Of a DNA stretch of 64,000 bases, positions 62,405 through 64,000 are shown piece after piece. The stretch covers positions 124,001-188,000 of the forward strand of contig NZ_BAAAEI010000006.1 in assembly GCF_039522935.1 (NCBI RefSeq), written 5' to 3'. The notes below the pieces were generated by a model. That model was not told the origin of the DNA, did not search any database, and saw nothing but the letters and a program-made list of their open reading frames with translations. This stretch comes from Bowmanella denitrificans (GTDB lineage: Bacteria > Pseudomonadota > Gammaproteobacteria > Enterobacterales > Alteromonadaceae). Made by a program: the position numbers and the translations under genes. Numbering within the stretch: position 1 is the stretch's first letter; the number at the start of each line of letters is the position of its first letter.

Positions 62405-62704
62405 ATGTCCGCCTATCAACTTGTTATTGCGCCTGCAGCTAAATCCGACATCAAAGAAATCTACCAGTATGGTGTTCAACATTGGGGGCAGGCTCAATCG
62501 GATAGATATCTGGAAAATATCAAGGAACAGATCTGGTTGCTTACTGAACAGCCCCTAATAGGCGTCGAGCGCCCTGAACTCTTTGCTGGAGTCAGAAGTC
62601 TGCCTGTCGAAAGTCACACGCTGTTCTACAGGGTTGTGGATGGCAGGATTGAAATTATTCGCACACTACATGGCCGCCAGGATCCCAACAGACACTTGAG
62701 ATAG
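62405..62704 (+). CDS. ParE-family toxin, third pair
   Basis: A 99-residue toxin with YQLVIAPAAKSDIKEIYQYGV and HWGQAQSDRYLENIKEQI (helical hairpin), then GVERPELFAGVRSLPVESHTLFYRVVDGRIEIIRTLHGRQDP, the conserved ParE beta core. ParE inhibits DNA gyrase. It differs in sequence from the two other toxins in the window, so the three pairs were acquired separately. Confidence 0.92.
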   Translation: MSAYQLVIAPAAKSDIKEIYQYGVQHWGQAQSDRYLENIKEQIWLLTEQPLIGVERPELFAGVRSLPVESHTLFYRVVDGRIEIIRTLHGRQDPNRHLR

Positions 62705-62713
62705 CGAAAAAAC

Positions 62714-63046
62714 TCACCGCTTGTTATCGCTTTGGGCCTCAGTATTGAATGTCAGCATAACCTGGCGATTATCCAGATCCTGTATCTGCACCCTTGACTG
62801 CAGTTGCTGGTAATCACGTTGCTGATCCAGGTGAGCAATCAGGCTTTCAATTGCCTCGGCATATTGTTGCGGTATCCGCTTCACCAGGGTCTTGCCCCGT
62901 TTAGCTGGCCGCCCTGCCCCTGGTCGGCTGCCTCCTCTGGAAGCCTTTTGTTCCAACCAGTCTAACTGCACTTCTTTGCGAATAACTCGGCGCATATCAG
63001 TTGATTCCGTAACATAATCTATTTTTAGTTTGTCTATATTAGCCAA
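62714..63046 (-). CDS. Small basic protein with GSRPGAGRP motif
   Basis: A 110-residue protein. Residues 35-50 read SRGGSRPGAGRPAKRGKT, a basic flexible motif (GRP hook-like) often found before a DNA-binding segment in phage-related proteins; VKRIPQQYAEAIESLIAHLD follows as a short helix-rich domain. The C-terminal third contains beta-type sequence. I recognise no family. It lies next to the third toxin-antitoxin pair, facing it tail to tail. Confidence 0.6.
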   Translation of the reverse strand: MANIDKLKIDYVTESTDMRRVIRKEVQLDWLEQKASRGGSRPGAGRPAKRGKTLVKRIPQQYAEAIESLIAHLDQQRDYQQLQSRVQIQDLDNRQVMLTFNTEAQSDNKR

Positions 63047-63120
63047 TAATTATGTAACAAAATCAAGAAGAAGCCTGTCTTGGTCTAGTTGTTATTTTTG
63101 TTACAGAATCAAATGCGAGG

Positions 63121-63999
63121 TTACTTAGCGGTACTGCTTTGCCAGCGAAGCGGGCTGGCAAAGGAATGTTGTATGTGCAACTTACCCTGTGCAACCAACT
63201 GTTGAATTTGCTCAGAATCTATGCTGCTGAGGGATATTGAAGAGTCAGCAGTGATATCGTCCAGCCCGACCCAACCGTCCCGGCCAGAATGTTTGGCGGC
63301 GTATAAACACAGGTCCGCCAGCTTTATCAGCGTGGCCCATGAATTATGCTCTGCAATGGCCAGTGGATAGCAAACATAACCGACCGAACAGGTTAACCAC
63401 AATGGCTCAGTGCCTTGGGGAGAAAACGCACTATGGCGAATACTGTCAACAAAGCGCTGTGCCAGTGACGTTGCATCTTCCCTGCGTATAAACCGGGCCA
63501 CGGCAACAAATTCTTCCCCACCCCAACGCACCAGATAATCTGAATGACGAAATACCTGCTGCATGCGCTGTTTCAACATGCGCAGCACGTCATCGCCGAC
63601 ATTGTGGCCGTATCTGTCATTCAGGGCTTTAAAATTGTCCAGGTCGATAAGAAAGACCACCAGGTCAGCGCTCTCAGGTTTGGGGGTCTTGCCCCTTTGC
63701 CAGTCCTGATAAAGACGCTGACTGTGGATCAGATCGCTTTCAATATGGCTTTCCAAAAAATGGCGGTTATGCAGGCCGGTGAGTTTGTCGGTCAGGCTGA
63801 TGGTTTCCAACTGCTTATAGGCGGCCTGCAATTCCAGGTTTTTATCTTGCAGCTCTTCTGTTCTGCTTGCCACTTGCTGCTCCAAACGCCGGTTAAGACG
63901 TTTTTGATTGTGACGATGGTAGAGCATTAATAGCAAAGTAAAACCTGCGGCAAGTCCCAGGATCCAAAAGTTGCGATACAACCTGTGTTGTTCAACCAT
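63121..63999 (-). CDS. Diguanylate cyclase (GGDEF) protein, probably cut by the window edge
   Basis: The visible 292 residues hold one membrane helix (about 9-27), a coiled coil (KRLNRRLEQQVASRTEELQD) and a GGDEF domain (about 70-250: LTDKLTGLHNRHFLESHIE, FLIDLDNFKALNDRYGHNVG and the active-site GGEEF in RWGGEEFVAVA). An intact GG[DE]EF means it can make cyclic di-GMP. The helix so close to the visible start, after only eight residues, suggests that a large periplasmic sensor part lies upstream outside the window; this cannot be checked here. A 40-residue tail follows the domain. Confidence 0.85.
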   Translation of the reverse strand: MVEQHRLYRNFWILGLAAGFTLLLMLYHRHNQKRLNRRLEQQVASRTEELQDKNLELQAAYKQLETISLTDKLTGLHNRHFLESHIESDLIHSQRLYQDWQRGKTPKPESADLVVFLIDLDNFKALNDRYGHNVGDDVLRMLKQRMQQVFRHSDYLVRWGGEEFVAVARFIRREDATSLAQRFVDSIRHSAFSPQGTEPLWLTCSVGYVCYPLAIAEHNSWATLIKLADLCLYAAKHSGRDGWVGLDDITADSSISLSSIDSEQIQQLVAQGKLHIQHSFASPLRWQSSTAK

Positions 64000-64000
64000 G

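Noticed and set aside
1..64000. tRNA, rRNA, CRISPR arrays, transposases, phage structural genes
   Set aside because: I looked for cloverleaf patterns, regular direct repeats and integrase/transposase motifs and found none I could support.

Overview
The window is a chromosomal segment of a marine-type gammaproteobacterium, most likely Alteromonadaceae. The evidence is the housekeeping run at 3.6-17.4 kb (giant NAD-glutamate dehydrogenase, pyrD, zapC, rlmKL, uup, a DUF3466 protein, rmf, fabA), a gene order I associate with Alteromonas/Shewanella relatives, together with many TonB receptors and metallopeptidases. No rRNA, tRNA, CRISPR array, transposase or prophage gene was seen.

Layout. 0-3.2 kb: a YCF48-like beta-propeller protein (cut by the window edge) followed by an MMPL/RND-type exporter. 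3.6-17.8 kb: the housekeeping run, ending at a bidirectional terminator between rmf and fabA; fabA carries a FabR-like operator. 17.8-22.6 kb: Na/Pi symporter, beta-CASP nuclease, a zinc-ribbon rhomboid protease and an unknown membrane protein. 22.8-35.0 kb: hemN (with an FNR-like box), moeA, a copper-type TonB receptor with a DUF2946-like partner, cdd, two exported hydrolases, mogA, an FdhF/YdeP-type molybdoenzyme and fdhD. 35.2-50.0 kb: exported protease and hydrolase, a membrane AraC regulator, two xanthine-oxidase-family large subunits (one with its 2Fe-2S subunit, one without), and between these an accessory strip (41.3-46.4 kb). 50.7-61.7 kb: putA, an M64 peptidase, a large TonB receptor, a LytS/LytTR two-component pair and an HExxH lipoprotein. 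62.1-64.0 kb: a third toxin-antitoxin pair, a small basic protein and the C-terminal part of a GGDEF protein.

How the genes fit together. Six genes in 26 kb concern molybdenum cofactor: moeA and mogA insert the metal, fdhD sulfurates the cofactor of an FdhF-type enzyme, and three further genes encode molybdenum hydroxylase subunits. The 50-62 kb block looks like a peptide and proline scavenging unit: exported peptidases, a TonB receptor, a sensor pair and a PutA that lacks the usual DNA-binding domain.

The strongest novelty candidate is in the accessory strip. A 204-residue ribbon-helix-helix protein (42872-43486, minus) has palindromes of the form GTGAC-N2-GTCAC on both sides of its promoter, and a third, 20-bp perfect copy lies 2 kb away. 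Protein layout and site resemble MatP/matS, but the spacer is one base shorter. The same strip holds a BrxR/CapW-like WYL regulator followed by small same-strand genes, one of which is frameshifted, and two toxin-antitoxin pairs.
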